9,071 nt of DNA from Burkholderiaceae bacterium (GTDB lineage Bacteria; Pseudomonadota; Gammaproteobacteria; Burkholderiales; Burkholderiaceae_C). The notes under the pieces are model-generated. The model had not been told where the DNA came from. It did no database searches and was given only the letters and a program-made list of their open reading frames with translations. Positions 1-7,360 of the stretch are shown piece by piece; the first letter of the stretch is position 1; each line of letters starts with the position of its first letter. The DNA lies in assembly GCA_023262645.1 (NCBI GenBank), contig JALRAA010000039.1, forward strand, positions 1 to 9,071. Reading direction: 5' to 3'. The position numbers and the translations under genes are program-made.

Positions 1-621
1 GAGCGCCAGCCGCAAAAACTTGGGTTGTGAATGGTTGATGAGCAGGTTGCTGTAACCCTCTTCATCGGCGGGAACAATTTGTATGTCAGCTTCAGCGGTG
101 GGAACCCGCTTGAAATTCTCCAGCGCTTGTTCGATGTCGCGCATGTTGAGCAAATCGCCTTTTTGGGCAGGAATCGCGTTCCATGCTTGGGCCCGACGCA
201 ATTGGCCATCGGGTGGGTCTGCCCACTGGATGTCTGCCAACTTGCCCATGAACACATTCAAGGTCAGCGTGCCGGTTTGCAGGTTTTGGGGGGCGGCAAG
301 CACGCGGCTGGTGACAAACCCTTGCGAGATCAATGCGTTTTGTACCCGGTCTATCAACAGTTGCACACCTTGCGCGCCGATGCATTGGCCCATCGGGTTG
401 TCAGCGTTGTTGTCCGGGTCGCGAGAGAGTGCTTCTTGCAAGCCTTTTGGCAAAGGGTCTGTGCCGCTGTCCAACAGGATTTGTGACAGCACAAAACAGG
501 GTTGCTCGTCCGCTGGCAATTTGGACAAAGTTTGCGCATAAGCGGTGGAAGCCGCTGCCACCGCCAGCGTGAAAGAAAACCTGTGAAATAGGGGTGCCAG
601 TCTTGCTAAAAGAAGCCGCAT
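1..621 (-). CDS. ShlB/FhaC/HecB-family two-partner secretion transporter (TpsB), 3'-truncated by window edge
   Basis: Reading the minus strand from the ATG at 621 gives an uninterrupted 207-codon frame that runs off the left edge. Residues 1-29 look like a signal peptide (Arg-rich start, hydrophobic core, AYA cleavage motif at 27-29). Residues about 42-127 resemble the first POTRA domain of TpsB proteins: PCFVLSQILL, C80-IGAQGVQ, LLIDRVQNALISQGFVTSRV and TGTLTLNV. Residues about 128-197 match the second POTRA (GDLLNMRDIEQALENFKRVP, then ADIQIVP). The C-terminal beta-barrel begins near residue 200 and is missing. C42 and C80 could form a disulfide. TpsB proteins sit in the outer membrane and export a large TpsA exoprotein such as a haemolysin or adhesin; the partner is not visible here. 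An in-frame stop at 664-666 bounds the frame upstream, and 621 is the only ATG/GTG/TTG before the conserved region. No good Shine-Dalgarno is seen. Family assignment is firm; the cargo is unknown. Confidence 0.9.
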   Translation of the reverse strand, partial: MRLLLARLAPLFHRFSFTLAVAAASTAYAQTLSKLPADEQPCFVLSQILLDSGTDPLPKGLQEALSRDPDNNADNPMGQCIGAQGVQLLIDRVQNALISQGFVTSRVLAAPQNLQTGTLTLNVFMGKLADIQWADPPDGQLRRAQAWNAIPAQKGDLLNMRDIEQALENFKRVPTAEADIQIVPADEEGYSNLLINHSQPKFLRLAL

Positions 622-713
622 GAATCGATTTGCATTCGCTAGAAAAGCAATCGATTGTAGTAATTAAATAAATTTATACGATAAAAAATAATGCATTAAA
701 GATATGTTTTTTG
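622..713. other. AT-rich intergenic region between guaD and the TpsB gene
   Basis: These 92 bp separate the guaD stop codon from the TpsB start. The part from about 657 to 712 is almost entirely A/T, unlike the GC-richer genes on both sides. It contains a 10-bp palindrome TAATGCATTA (689-698) and two copies of the palindrome AATCGATT (623-630 and 649-656), 26 bp apart. No GC-rich hairpin followed by a T-run is visible, so no intrinsic terminator for guaD can be called. The composition suits a promoter for the downstream minus-strand gene. Confidence 0.6.
673..701 (-). promoter_or_regulatory. Candidate promoter for the TpsB gene
   Basis: On the minus strand a TATAAA hexamer (678-673) resembles a sigma70 -10 box and lies about 50 bp before the TpsB ATG. 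The upstream -35 is poor: TTTAAT with a 16-bp spacer or CTTTAA with 17 bp. The call rests mainly on the -10 match and on position in the AT-rich gap, so it is tentative. Confidence 0.25.
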
Positions 714-2021
714 TTATCGACCGTTGATCACCACCTGCTTAATCAAACGGTCGTCTCCGAGCACCACCATGGCAAACAGTTGTTCTTCCAAGCTGTTGGC
801 GGTAGCGGTTCGACGCGCCAACAAGGGGGTGGCGTTGGGGTTGAGCACGATGAAGTCGGCTTCGCAGCCGGGGTTCAAATTGCCACACACGCCGTCGAGC
901 CCAAGCGCATGGGAGGCACCTGCCGTGTGTAACCACCACACATGGTTGGCCGATAAAGAGTGTCCCGATTTACCCACACTTTGTCTGGCCACGGTGTAGG
1001 CCGCGTGCATGGTGTGAAACGGACTGAAGCTGGTGCCGCCGCCCACGTCGCTGGCCAGGCCGTGTTTCAGTCGGTGCGATTGCGCCAATGTGAAATCGAA
1101 AAAACCGCTGTCCAAAAACAAATTGCTGGTGGGGCACACCGCAGCAGAGGCACCGCGCTCGGCCATCAGGTCGCGGTCGCTGGCATCCAAATGCAAACAA
1201 TGTGCATACATAGAACGCGCACGCAATAAGCCCATGTCTTCATACACGCCCAAGTAACTGCGCGAATGGGGAAACAGCTCGGCCACCCAGCGGATTTCAT
1301 CGGCGTTTTCAGCCACATGGGTTTGCACCCACACATCGGCATGTGCTTGGGCCAGTTCACCGGCCCCGCGCAATTGCGCTTCGCTGGAAGTGGGTGCAAA
1401 ACGCGGTGTGATGGCATAACCTAAACGACCCACGCCATGCCAGCGTTGGATCAGTGCCTCTGTTTCGTACAGGCTTTGCGCAGCGCTGCTGTCACGCAGT
1501 CCATCGGGGCTGTGGCGGTCTTGCAGCACACGTCCGCTGATCATGCGCAATTGGCGTGCTTGGGCTTCGTTGAAAAACGCATCTACCGATACGCTGTGTG
1601 CGGTGGCAAATGTCAGCGCAGTGGTGACCCCGTGTCGCATCAATTCATCCAAGAAAAACGCAGCCACAGATTGCGCATGAGCGGGGTCGGCGAAACGCGT
1701 TTCTTGTGGAAAGGTGTAGTCGTTCAACCAAGGCAACAACCCGTCTGCTGGCGAGCCAATGACGTCTGTTTGTGCATAGTGAATATGCGTGTCCACAAAA
1801 CCCGGCGCGATCCAATATCCGCGCCAGTCGGTCGTGGGCAAATGTGCATGCGCGGCTTGCAATGCACGGTAGTCGCCGATGGCAGTGATGCGCGACACAC
1901 CGTCCGAGCCACGCGTGGTGACCAGTAAGCCGTCCGCTTCGAAATGAATCTGATCGCTGTTGGTGTCGGGAAACCAGAGCAATGAAGCGCGGTAAGCGTG
2001 TGAATCGGTGGTTGCTTGCAT
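714..2021 (-). CDS. guaD: Guanine deaminase
   Basis: Guanine deaminase hydrolyses guanine to xanthine and ammonia in the cytoplasm, feeding xanthine dehydrogenase. The 435-residue product has the usual family length and the amidohydrolase-fold metal site: PGFVDTHIH with H79 and H81, QTHVAE with H235, AHCLH with H274, and SDVGGGTSFS with D325. These correspond in order and spacing to the zinc ligands of human guanine deaminase. Further family motifs are TPRFAPT (205-211), E238 after the third histidine, and CPTSNLFLDSG (296-306). The C-terminal part (GCEADFIVLN, 385-394) is the composite domain typical of amidohydrolases. It lies 50 bp after xdhB on the same strand and is probably in the same transcript, so that one operon supplies both the guanine-to-xanthine and xanthine-to-urate steps. 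The ATG at 2021 gives a full-length N-terminus, but no clear Shine-Dalgarno precedes it. A relative acting on another aminopurine is possible but less likely given the match. Confidence 0.95.
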   Translation of the reverse strand: MQATTDSHAYRASLLWFPDTNSDQIHFEADGLLVTTRGSDGVSRITAIGDYRALQAAHAHLPTTDWRGYWIAPGFVDTHIHYAQTDVIGSPADGLLPWLNDYTFPQETRFADPAHAQSVAAFFLDELMRHGVTTALTFATAHSVSVDAFFNEAQARQLRMISGRVLQDRHSPDGLRDSSAAQSLYETEALIQRWHGVGRLGYAITPRFAPTSSEAQLRGAGELAQAHADVWVQTHVAENADEIRWVAELFPHSRSYLGVYEDMGLLRARSMYAHCLHLDASDRDLMAERGASAAVCPTSNLFLDSGFFDFTLAQSHRLKHGLASDVGGGTSFSPFHTMHAAYTVARQSVGKSGHSLSANHVWWLHTAGASHALGLDGVCGNLNPGCEADFIVLNPNATPLLARRTATANSLEEQLFAMVVLGDDRLIKQVVINGR

Positions 2022-2055
2022 GAAAAATCAGAGTGGGAAGTCTTCGATGGATAGC

Positions 2056-2070
2056 GCGTGTGTCACACGC
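2056..2070. repeat. Perfect inverted repeat after xdhB
   Basis: GCGTGTG (2056-2062), a single T (2063), then CACACGC (2064-2070) form a perfect palindrome with 7-bp arms. It starts one base after the xdhB stop codon, inside the 50-bp xdhB-guaD gap. In RNA it could fold as a GC-rich 6-bp stem with a 3-base loop. On the minus strand no T-run follows it, so a classical terminator is not supported. It could be an mRNA-processing or stability hairpin, or a protein-binding site. Confidence 0.6.
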
Positions 2071-2071
2071 A

Positions 2072-4354
2072 TCAGGCAGTGGTTGAAGCAGGCGTTTGCA
2101 ATGCCATCAAGATCCGCTCGGGTGTCACCGGCGCATCCAATCGCACCGCATGGCCATTGCCACGCGCTTGTGCCACGGCATCGCGCAATGCTTCAAACAC
2201 ACTGATGGCCAACATGAACGGCGGTTCACCGACCGCTTTGCTGCCACCGATATTGTCCTCGGGGTTGGCCTCATGCCAGAGCTGGATACGGAATTGCGAA
2301 GGTATGTCAGCAGCGGTCGGGATTTTGTAAGTGCTCGCGCCTCGGGTCAGCAATTTGCCGTTCGCATCCCACACCAGTTCTTCGGTGGTCAACCAGCCCA
2401 GGCCTTGCACAAACCCACCTTCGATCTGACCGATGTCGATCGCTGGATTGAGTGATTTGCCCACGTCGTGCAAGATATCCACGCGCAGCAATTTGTGCTC
2501 ACCGGTCAAGGTGTCGATCGCCACTTCACTGCAGGCTGCGCCATACGCGAAATAGTAAAAAGGCCGTCCGGTCAAGGTATGGCGGTCATAGTGAATTTTG
2601 GGCGTGGCATAAAAACCATCGCTCCATAACGCCACGCGTTGGCTGTAGGCATATTGAACCGCTTGCGCAAAGCTGCGTGACTGCTTGGGTGTCATGACTT
2701 CGCCTTGGCGAAACACCACCTCTTCGGGTGGACAACCATCGGCTTTGGCCAAGCATTCGGCGATATTGTGTTTGACCTGAAGCGCTGCGCGTTCTGCCGC
2801 GCGGCCGTTCAAATCGGTGCCGCTGGACGCAGCCGTGGCGCTGGCGTTGGCAATCTTGTCGGTGTCGCTGCTGCTGATGCGCACTTGGTCGAGTGCCACG
2901 CCCAACACACCCGCCACGATGGCACACACTTTGGTGTGCAGCCCTTGGCCCATTTCCGTGCCACCGTGGTTGATGCGTACACTGCCGTCGGTATAAACCG
3001 ACACCAGCGCACCGGCTTGGTTGAATTGCGTGGCCGTGAAGCTGATGCCAAATTTCACAGGCGTGAGTGCCAAGCCTTTTTTGATGATGGTGTGTTGTGC
3101 GTTCCATTGGGTAATTTGCTCGCGCCGTTCGCGGTATTGGCAGTCATCGGCCAATTGCTGCATCAATGCAGGCAATATGTTGTGCGTCACTTCCATGCCA
3201 TAAGGCGTGGTGTGGCGAGGTGCATCGCCATACAAATTGGCCATGCGCACATCCAAAGCATCGCGATTCAATTGCCGGGCGATGTCACCCATCACGGTTT
3301 CAATCAACAACATGCCTTGCGGCCCACCAAAGCCTCTGAATGCGGTGTGGCTTTGGGTGTTGAGTTTGCTTCGGTGCGAGACGATATCGACATCTGACAA
3401 AAAATAAGCGTTGTCGGTGTGAAACACCGCGCGGTCAGACACCGGGCCGCTCAGATCGGCGCTGAATCCGCAGTGCGCCCATTGGGTGGATTGCAAACCC
3501 AGCAACACGCCGCGTTCATCAAAACCCACGGTGTAATCGTGGCTGAACGGATGGCGTTTGCCAGTGATCAAAAAATCGTCCTCACGCGACAAACGCATCT
3601 TCACCGGACGACCGGTTTTCTTCGCCGCCAGCGCTGCCCAAACCGCCAAATGGCCCGCTTGTGTTTCCTTGCCGCCAAAACCGCCACCCATGCGTCGGCA
3701 CACCACACGCACCGCATGCATGGGCACATGCAAAGCATGCGCAACCCAGTGTTGAACTTCACCGGGGTGTTGGGTGCTGCTGTGTATCAACCATTCACCG
3801 TTGTCTTGGGGAATGGCGTAAGCAATTTGGGTTTCCAGGTAATAGTGTTCTTGTCCGCCGATTTCAAGCTGTCCGCTCAAGCGATGCGGTGCTTGCGCGA
3901 TGGCCTGATCGGCTTGACCGCGTTGCACATGTACCGTGGGCAGCACGGTGGCGTTTTGCGCTTGTGACGCGCGGGCATCCAAATGCACGGTTTGTGCGTT
4001 CACCTTGAGTGCCACACGTTGCGCCGCTGCGCGGGCTTGTCTATGCGAATCGGCCAACACCAGCCCCAGCACCTGACCCACATGGTCTACGCGCTCGGCA
4101 GCAAACACCGGCTCATCATGCACAAACGTGGCCAACAAGCGGTCACCCGGAATGTCTTGTGCGGTCACCACGGTGTGAACCCCGTCGCTACCTAGCACCG
4201 CGCTGAGGTCTAACTTTTCGATCAAACCGCAAGCGTTGGGGCTGAGCATGGGTGCGGCATGCAAAGTGCCTTCGGTCAACGGCAAATCATCGATGTAGGA
4301 AGCCAAACCTTGGACATGAAGGTGCGCACTTTCATGGTGGGCAGATCGGTTCAT
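2072..4354 (-). CDS. xdhB: Xanthine dehydrogenase, molybdenum-binding subunit
   Basis: This is the 760-residue large subunit of a two-subunit bacterial xanthine dehydrogenase. It carries the molybdopterin site that hydroxylates hypoxanthine to xanthine and xanthine to urate. The N-terminal hammerhead domain spans about residues 10-120, and the cofactor-binding domains follow. Visible motifs are GGQEHYYLETQ (166-176) with E169, MGGGFGGKE (222-230), TAFRGFGGPQGM (337-348) with R340, GTEMGQGLHTK (465-475), and SKAVGEPPFML (705-715) with E710. E169, R340 and E710 correspond to the substrate-binding and catalytic Glu/Arg/Glu of bovine and Rhodobacter enzymes, so the active site looks intact. The ATG at 4354 overlaps the xdhA stop (ATGA), implying translational coupling, and is preceded by GGAGA (4361-4365) at good spacing. 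An upstream in-frame ATG at 4525 lies inside xdhA and is rejected. The related aldehyde oxidases are less likely given the guaD neighbour. Confidence 0.97.
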   Translation of the reverse strand: MNRSAHHESAHLHVQGLASYIDDLPLTEGTLHAAPMLSPNACGLIEKLDLSAVLGSDGVHTVVTAQDIPGDRLLATFVHDEPVFAAERVDHVGQVLGLVLADSHRQARAAAQRVALKVNAQTVHLDARASQAQNATVLPTVHVQRGQADQAIAQAPHRLSGQLEIGGQEHYYLETQIAYAIPQDNGEWLIHSSTQHPGEVQHWVAHALHVPMHAVRVVCRRMGGGFGGKETQAGHLAVWAALAAKKTGRPVKMRLSREDDFLITGKRHPFSHDYTVGFDERGVLLGLQSTQWAHCGFSADLSGPVSDRAVFHTDNAYFLSDVDIVSHRSKLNTQSHTAFRGFGGPQGMLLIETVMGDIARQLNRDALDVRMANLYGDAPRHTTPYGMEVTHNILPALMQQLADDCQYRERREQITQWNAQHTIIKKGLALTPVKFGISFTATQFNQAGALVSVYTDGSVRINHGGTEMGQGLHTKVCAIVAGVLGVALDQVRISSSDTDKIANASATAASSGTDLNGRAAERAALQVKHNIAECLAKADGCPPEEVVFRQGEVMTPKQSRSFAQAVQYAYSQRVALWSDGFYATPKIHYDRHTLTGRPFYYFAYGAACSEVAIDTLTGEHKLLRVDILHDVGKSLNPAIDIGQIEGGFVQGLGWLTTEELVWDANGKLLTRGASTYKIPTAADIPSQFRIQLWHEANPEDNIGGSKAVGEPPFMLAISVFEALRDAVAQARGNGHAVRLDAPVTPERILMALQTPASTTA

Positions 4355-5775
4355 GACAGGTCTCCGAGTTGCGCCACCGCATGGCCTTGTTGTTCCAGCC
4401 AAGCACGTTGCAATAACTGTTGCAACAACTTGCGGCGGTAGTCGGCACTGGCACGCATGTCGCTGATGGGCGAGAACTCTTGCGCCAAGGTGTGTTGCGC
4501 TTTGGCAATCGCTGCTTCGTTCCATGCGGCTGCGGTGAGCACCGCTTCGGTTTGGTAGGCGCGGGCTGGCGTGGCGGCCACGCCACCCGCCGCAATGCGC
4601 ACCGATTGCACCTCACCGTTTTTCAAATGCCATTGCATGGCTAGGCAAACCGCCGAAATATCGTCCTCCCAACGCTTGGAGACTTTGTAATGCACCAGTT
4701 GCTCGCCAGGCATTGGCTTGGGCACCACGATCCAACACAGCACCTCATCGGCTTGCAATGCGGTTTTTCGGTAACCCAGATAAAAGTTTTCCAACGGCAG
4801 GTGACGGCTGACGATGCGGCCTTTGCGAGCCGCCATCAACACCACCTGTGCACCCAATGCCATCAACAACGGCATGCTGTCGCCAATCGGCGAGCCATTG
4901 GCGACATTGCCGCCCAAAGTGCCCGACTGCCGCACTGGCCGACCCGCGAAGCGTTCTGCAAAATGCGCCACCGATGGACGCGATTCGGCCAAGGCGGCGA
5001 ATGCATCGTGCAAATTGACGGCTGCACCAATGGCGATATGGTGCGGATAACGCTCAATACGCAACAACTCTTTCACGCGGGTGAGGTCAATGACTTGCTC
5101 AAATCGGCGGTGTTGTTGCGTCACCCACAAACCCGCATCAGTGCCGCCGGCCATCAATTGCGCCAGTGGAAACTTGGCCCGCAAACCCAGCAGTTGATGC
5201 AACTGCGTGGGCAGTGCGTATGACGGATTCAGGGGATCGCGTGTGTCGGTGAACTTGAGCTCAGCGGCTGCAGGCGCCGGGCGAGGGTAGGTGTGCATGG
5301 CACAGGCGGCGTCGATGATCGGGCGGTAACCTGTGCATCGGCAGAGGTTACCGGATACTGCCTCCAAGGCTTCTTCGCGGGTCACCGCTTTGCCATCGAC
5401 GCGTTGGTACAAATCGTACAAACTCATGACAAATCCCGGTGTGCAAAAACCGCACTGTGAGGCATGATGGTCTACCAAGGCCTGCTGGACTGGATGCAGT
5501 TGACCGTCAGCGGACAGATCGGCGGCGGTGGTCACCTTCAAGCCATGTGCGGAATGCGCCATGCGGATGCAGCTGTTGACGCTGTGCGCACGACTGCCAT
5601 CGGGTTGGGAGAGAACCACCGTGCATGCACCGCAGTCGCCACTGGCGCAGCCTTCTTTGGTGTCGGTGGCGCGCAACTCTTCGCGCAAAACGTCAAGCAA
5701 GGTGCGCGCCGGTGGTACATTGTTCAGCGAATAAAGCCGGTGACGGTGGATCAAATCAAGTTTGGGAAATGTCAT
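4351..5775 (-). CDS. xdhA: Xanthine dehydrogenase, iron-sulfur/FAD subunit
   Basis: This 474-residue subunit passes electrons from the molybdenum centre through two 2Fe-2S clusters to FAD, and usually on to NAD+. The plant-type ferredoxin domain (about 5-85) has C43, C48, C51 and C69 (EGCASGDCGACTV). The helical second 2Fe-2S domain has C108, C111, C145 and C147 (CGFCTPG and GNLCRCTGYRP). The FAD domain (about 185-350) shows LMAGGTDAGLWV (207-218) and SGTLGGNVANGSPIGDSMP (284-302). A CO-dehydrogenase-flavoprotein-like C-terminal domain follows (about 360-465). All cluster cysteines are present. The frame extends upstream to an ATG at 5847, but that would add 24 non-conserved residues and overlap the divergent transporter gene. 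The ATG at 5775 (MTFPKLDLI) fits the family start and has a weak AGAG ahead of it. It is the first gene of the minus-strand operon and overlaps xdhB by 4 bp. Confidence 0.96.
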   Translation of the reverse strand: MTFPKLDLIHRHRLYSLNNVPPARTLLDVLREELRATDTKEGCASGDCGACTVVLSQPDGSRAHSVNSCIRMAHSAHGLKVTTAADLSADGQLHPVQQALVDHHASQCGFCTPGFVMSLYDLYQRVDGKAVTREEALEAVSGNLCRCTGYRPIIDAACAMHTYPRPAPAAAELKFTDTRDPLNPSYALPTQLHQLLGLRAKFPLAQLMAGGTDAGLWVTQQHRRFEQVIDLTRVKELLRIERYPHHIAIGAAVNLHDAFAALAESRPSVAHFAERFAGRPVRQSGTLGGNVANGSPIGDSMPLLMALGAQVVLMAARKGRIVSRHLPLENFYLGYRKTALQADEVLCWIVVPKPMPGEQLVHYKVSKRWEDDISAVCLAMQWHLKNGEVQSVRIAAGGVAATPARAYQTEAVLTAAAWNEAAIAKAQHTLAQEFSPISDMRASADYRRKLLQQLLQRAWLEQQGHAVAQLGDLS

Positions 5776-5838
5776 GCCAACTCTGCAAAATTGTTCACGA
5801 CCTATTGTTGCACCGGAACGCGCCATTGGAAATGCCCC
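5776..5838. promoter_or_regulatory. Divergent control region between xdhA and the transporter genes
   Basis: Only 63 bp separate the divergent starts of xdhA and the ATPase gene, so promoters for both units must lie here or reach into the coding starts. Two imperfect direct repeats, ATTGTTCAC (5790-5798) and ATTGTTGCAC (5804-5813), are set 14 bp apart and could be a regulator site. GGAAA (5828-5832) is a plausible Shine-Dalgarno for the ATPase gene. No convincing -35/-10 pair is seen on either strand, and the region is too short for a purine riboswitch. The regulatory role is inferred from gene arrangement. Confidence 0.5.
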
Positions 5839-7359
5839 ATGAACCATGATGCCTTGTTAGAGCTGAGTGGCATCTCCAAACAATACCCTGCGGTGTTGGC
5901 CAATGACCGCATTTCTCTGCGGGTCATGCCCGGCCAAATTCACGCCATCTTGGGCGAAAACGGCGCAGGCAAATCGACCTTGATGAAGATCATTTATGGT
6001 GCGGTGCAGCCGGACCAAGGCGATATCCGTTTCAATGGCAAGTCGGTACATATACGCAACCCCCAGCAAGCGCGGCAACTGGGGATCAGCATGGTGTTTC
6101 AGCATTTCAGTTTGTTTGACACCTTGACCGTTGCACAAAACGTTTGGCTGGGTTTGGACAAATCTTTGTCGCTGGCCGAGGTCAGTCGCCGTATTCGCGA
6201 CAAAGCCGCCGCTTATGGTTTGGATTTAGAACCCGAGCGTCCGGTGCACACCTTGAGCGTCGGTGAAATGCAGCGGGTCGAGATCATTCGGGCCTTGTTG
6301 TGCGAACCGCGATTGTTGATCTTGGATGAACCTACGTCAGTGTTGACACCGCAAGCGGTAGATAAGTTATTTGCTGTGTTGCGACAGTTGGTGGCAGAGG
6401 GTTGCAGCATTTTGTACATCAGCCACAAGTTGCACGAGATTCGCGCGTTGTGTACCCATTGCACCGTGTTGCGCGGCGGCCGTGTCAGCGGCGAATGCGA
6501 TCCGCGCGAACAAACCAATGCGTCGTTGAGCCAGATGATGATCGGCAGCGAACCTCCAGCATTGGTGCACAGCCAGCGTCAGCATGGCGAATTGGTGCTG
6601 GATGTGCGGCAACTCAGTTTGCCGCGCTCAGACCCGTTTGGCACGCATTTGTCTGCTGTGGACTTGCAAGTCCACCAAGGTGAAATCGTGGGCATCGCCG
6701 GCGTATCAGGCAATGGACAGCGCGAGTTGCTTTATGCACTCAGCGGTGAGGATGTGCGGTCTGCGCCTGACAGCATCCATTTGTTGGGACAACCGGTGGG
6801 GCAGCGTGACCCGGCGCAACGCCGTGCGATGGGTTTGCATTTTGTGCCCGACGAACGCCTCGGTCGCGGCGCCGTGCCCGGTCTGAGTTTGGCGCACAAC
6901 CTGTTGCTCACCCGCAGTGAAGCCATCGGTCGCTCGGGTTGGGTCAACATGTCGGCATTGGCCGCACAAGCCAGCGCCATCATTGCCAAGTACCAAGTCA
7001 AAGCAGGTGGCCCACAGGCGGCTGCACAGTCTTTGTCGGGTGGCAATTTGCAAAAGTTCATTGTTGGCCGCGAGATCGATGCAGCCCCGCGTTTATTGAT
7101 CGTGTCGCAACCGACTTGGGGCGTGGATGTCGGTGCTGCGGCCCAAATCCGATCGGCCCTCATGGCTTTGCGCGACGCCGGTTGTGCCGTGCTGGTGGTC
7201 AGCGAAGAGTTGGATGAATTGTTTGAACTCTGTGACCGCATGCATGTGATGGCACAAGGCCGCATGTCGCCGTCTTTGTCGCGCGCGCAAGCCACCGTGG
7301 CCAAGATCGGCAGTTGGATGAGCGGTCTGTGGAACGACGAAAAAGAGAAGGTGCACTGA
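5839..7359 (+). CDS. ABC transporter ATP-binding protein, double-domain (NupA/YufO-type nucleoside/purine importer)
   Basis: This 506-residue protein has two tandem ABC domains and should power the two permeases encoded after it. Domain 1 (about 5-240) is complete: Walker A GENGAGKST (39-47), Q-loop Q88, signature LSVGEMQ (139-145), Walker B LLILDEP (159-165) and H-loop H196. Domain 2 (about 250-500) keeps the signature LSGGNLQK (399-406), but its Walker A is GIAGVSGNGQREL with no GKST, its Walker B region is LLIVSQPTWGVD with S423 and Q424 in place of Asp-Glu, and its H-loop histidine is replaced (VVSEELDE). This asymmetry is usual in the RbsA/MglA/YufO class, and LSVGE in domain 1 favours the YufO/NupA branch. 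Known members import nucleosides in Bacillus and Lactococcus, and the neighbours here favour a purine. The ATG at 5839 is chosen because homology starts there and GGAAA lies upstream; the frame also extends back into xdhA antisense. Sugar uptake is a less likely alternative. Confidence 0.92.
   Translation: MNHDALLELSGISKQYPAVLANDRISLRVMPGQIHAILGENGAGKSTLMKIIYGAVQPDQGDIRFNGKSVHIRNPQQARQLGISMVFQHFSLFDTLTVAQNVWLGLDKSLSLAEVSRRIRDKAAAYGLDLEPERPVHTLSVGEMQRVEIIRALLCEPRLLILDEPTSVLTPQAVDKLFAVLRQLVAEGCSILYISHKLHEIRALCTHCTVLRGGRVSGECDPREQTNASLSQMMIGSEPPALVHSQRQHGELVLDVRQLSLPRSDPFGTHLSAVDLQVHQGEIVGIAGVSGNGQRELLYALSGEDVRSAPDSIHLLGQPVGQRDPAQRRAMGLHFVPDERLGRGAVPGLSLAHNLLLTRSEAIGRSGWVNMSALAAQASAIIAKYQVKAGGPQAAAQSLSGGNLQKFIVGREIDAAPRLLIVSQPTWGVDVGAAAQIRSALMALRDAGCAVLVVSEELDELFELCDRMHVMAQGRMSPSLSRAQATVAKIGSWMSGLWNDEKEKVH
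7344..7351 (+). promoter_or_regulatory. Shine-Dalgarno supporting the GTG start of the first permease
   Basis: AGAGAAGG lies inside the last codons of the ATPase gene, 9 bases before the GTG at 7361. No ATG in this frame gives a full-length N-terminus, so this site decides the GTG start. It suggests translation coupled to the ATPase gene. Confidence 0.7.
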
Positions 7360-7360
7360 C

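Noticed and set aside
31..541. Several plus-strand ORFs of 79-152 residues over the left end
   Set aside because: They are antisense to the TpsB frame, which has clear POTRA motifs and a signal peptide; their translations show no family features.
681..712. A-tract and T-tract dyad as a terminator for guaD
   Set aside because: The possible stem is only A-U pairs with no GC-rich core, so a stable intrinsic terminator cannot be supported.
4355..4525. Upstream extension of xdhB to the ATG at 4525
   Set aside because: The extra 57 residues lie within xdhA coding sequence and lack XdhB character; ATG 4354 has a good Shine-Dalgarno and the ATGA overlap.
5464..5838. Long N-terminal extension of the ATPase frame
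   Set aside because: This part is antisense to xdhA and has no ABC-domain similarity; the conserved protein begins at 5839.
5776..5838. Purine riboswitch upstream of xdhA or the transporter
   Set aside because: The gap is only 63 bp and shows no aptamer-like paired structure.
5776..5847. Upstream extension of xdhA to the ATG at 5847
   Set aside because: It would add 24 non-conserved residues and overlap the divergent ATPase start; family homology begins at MTFPKLDLI (5775).
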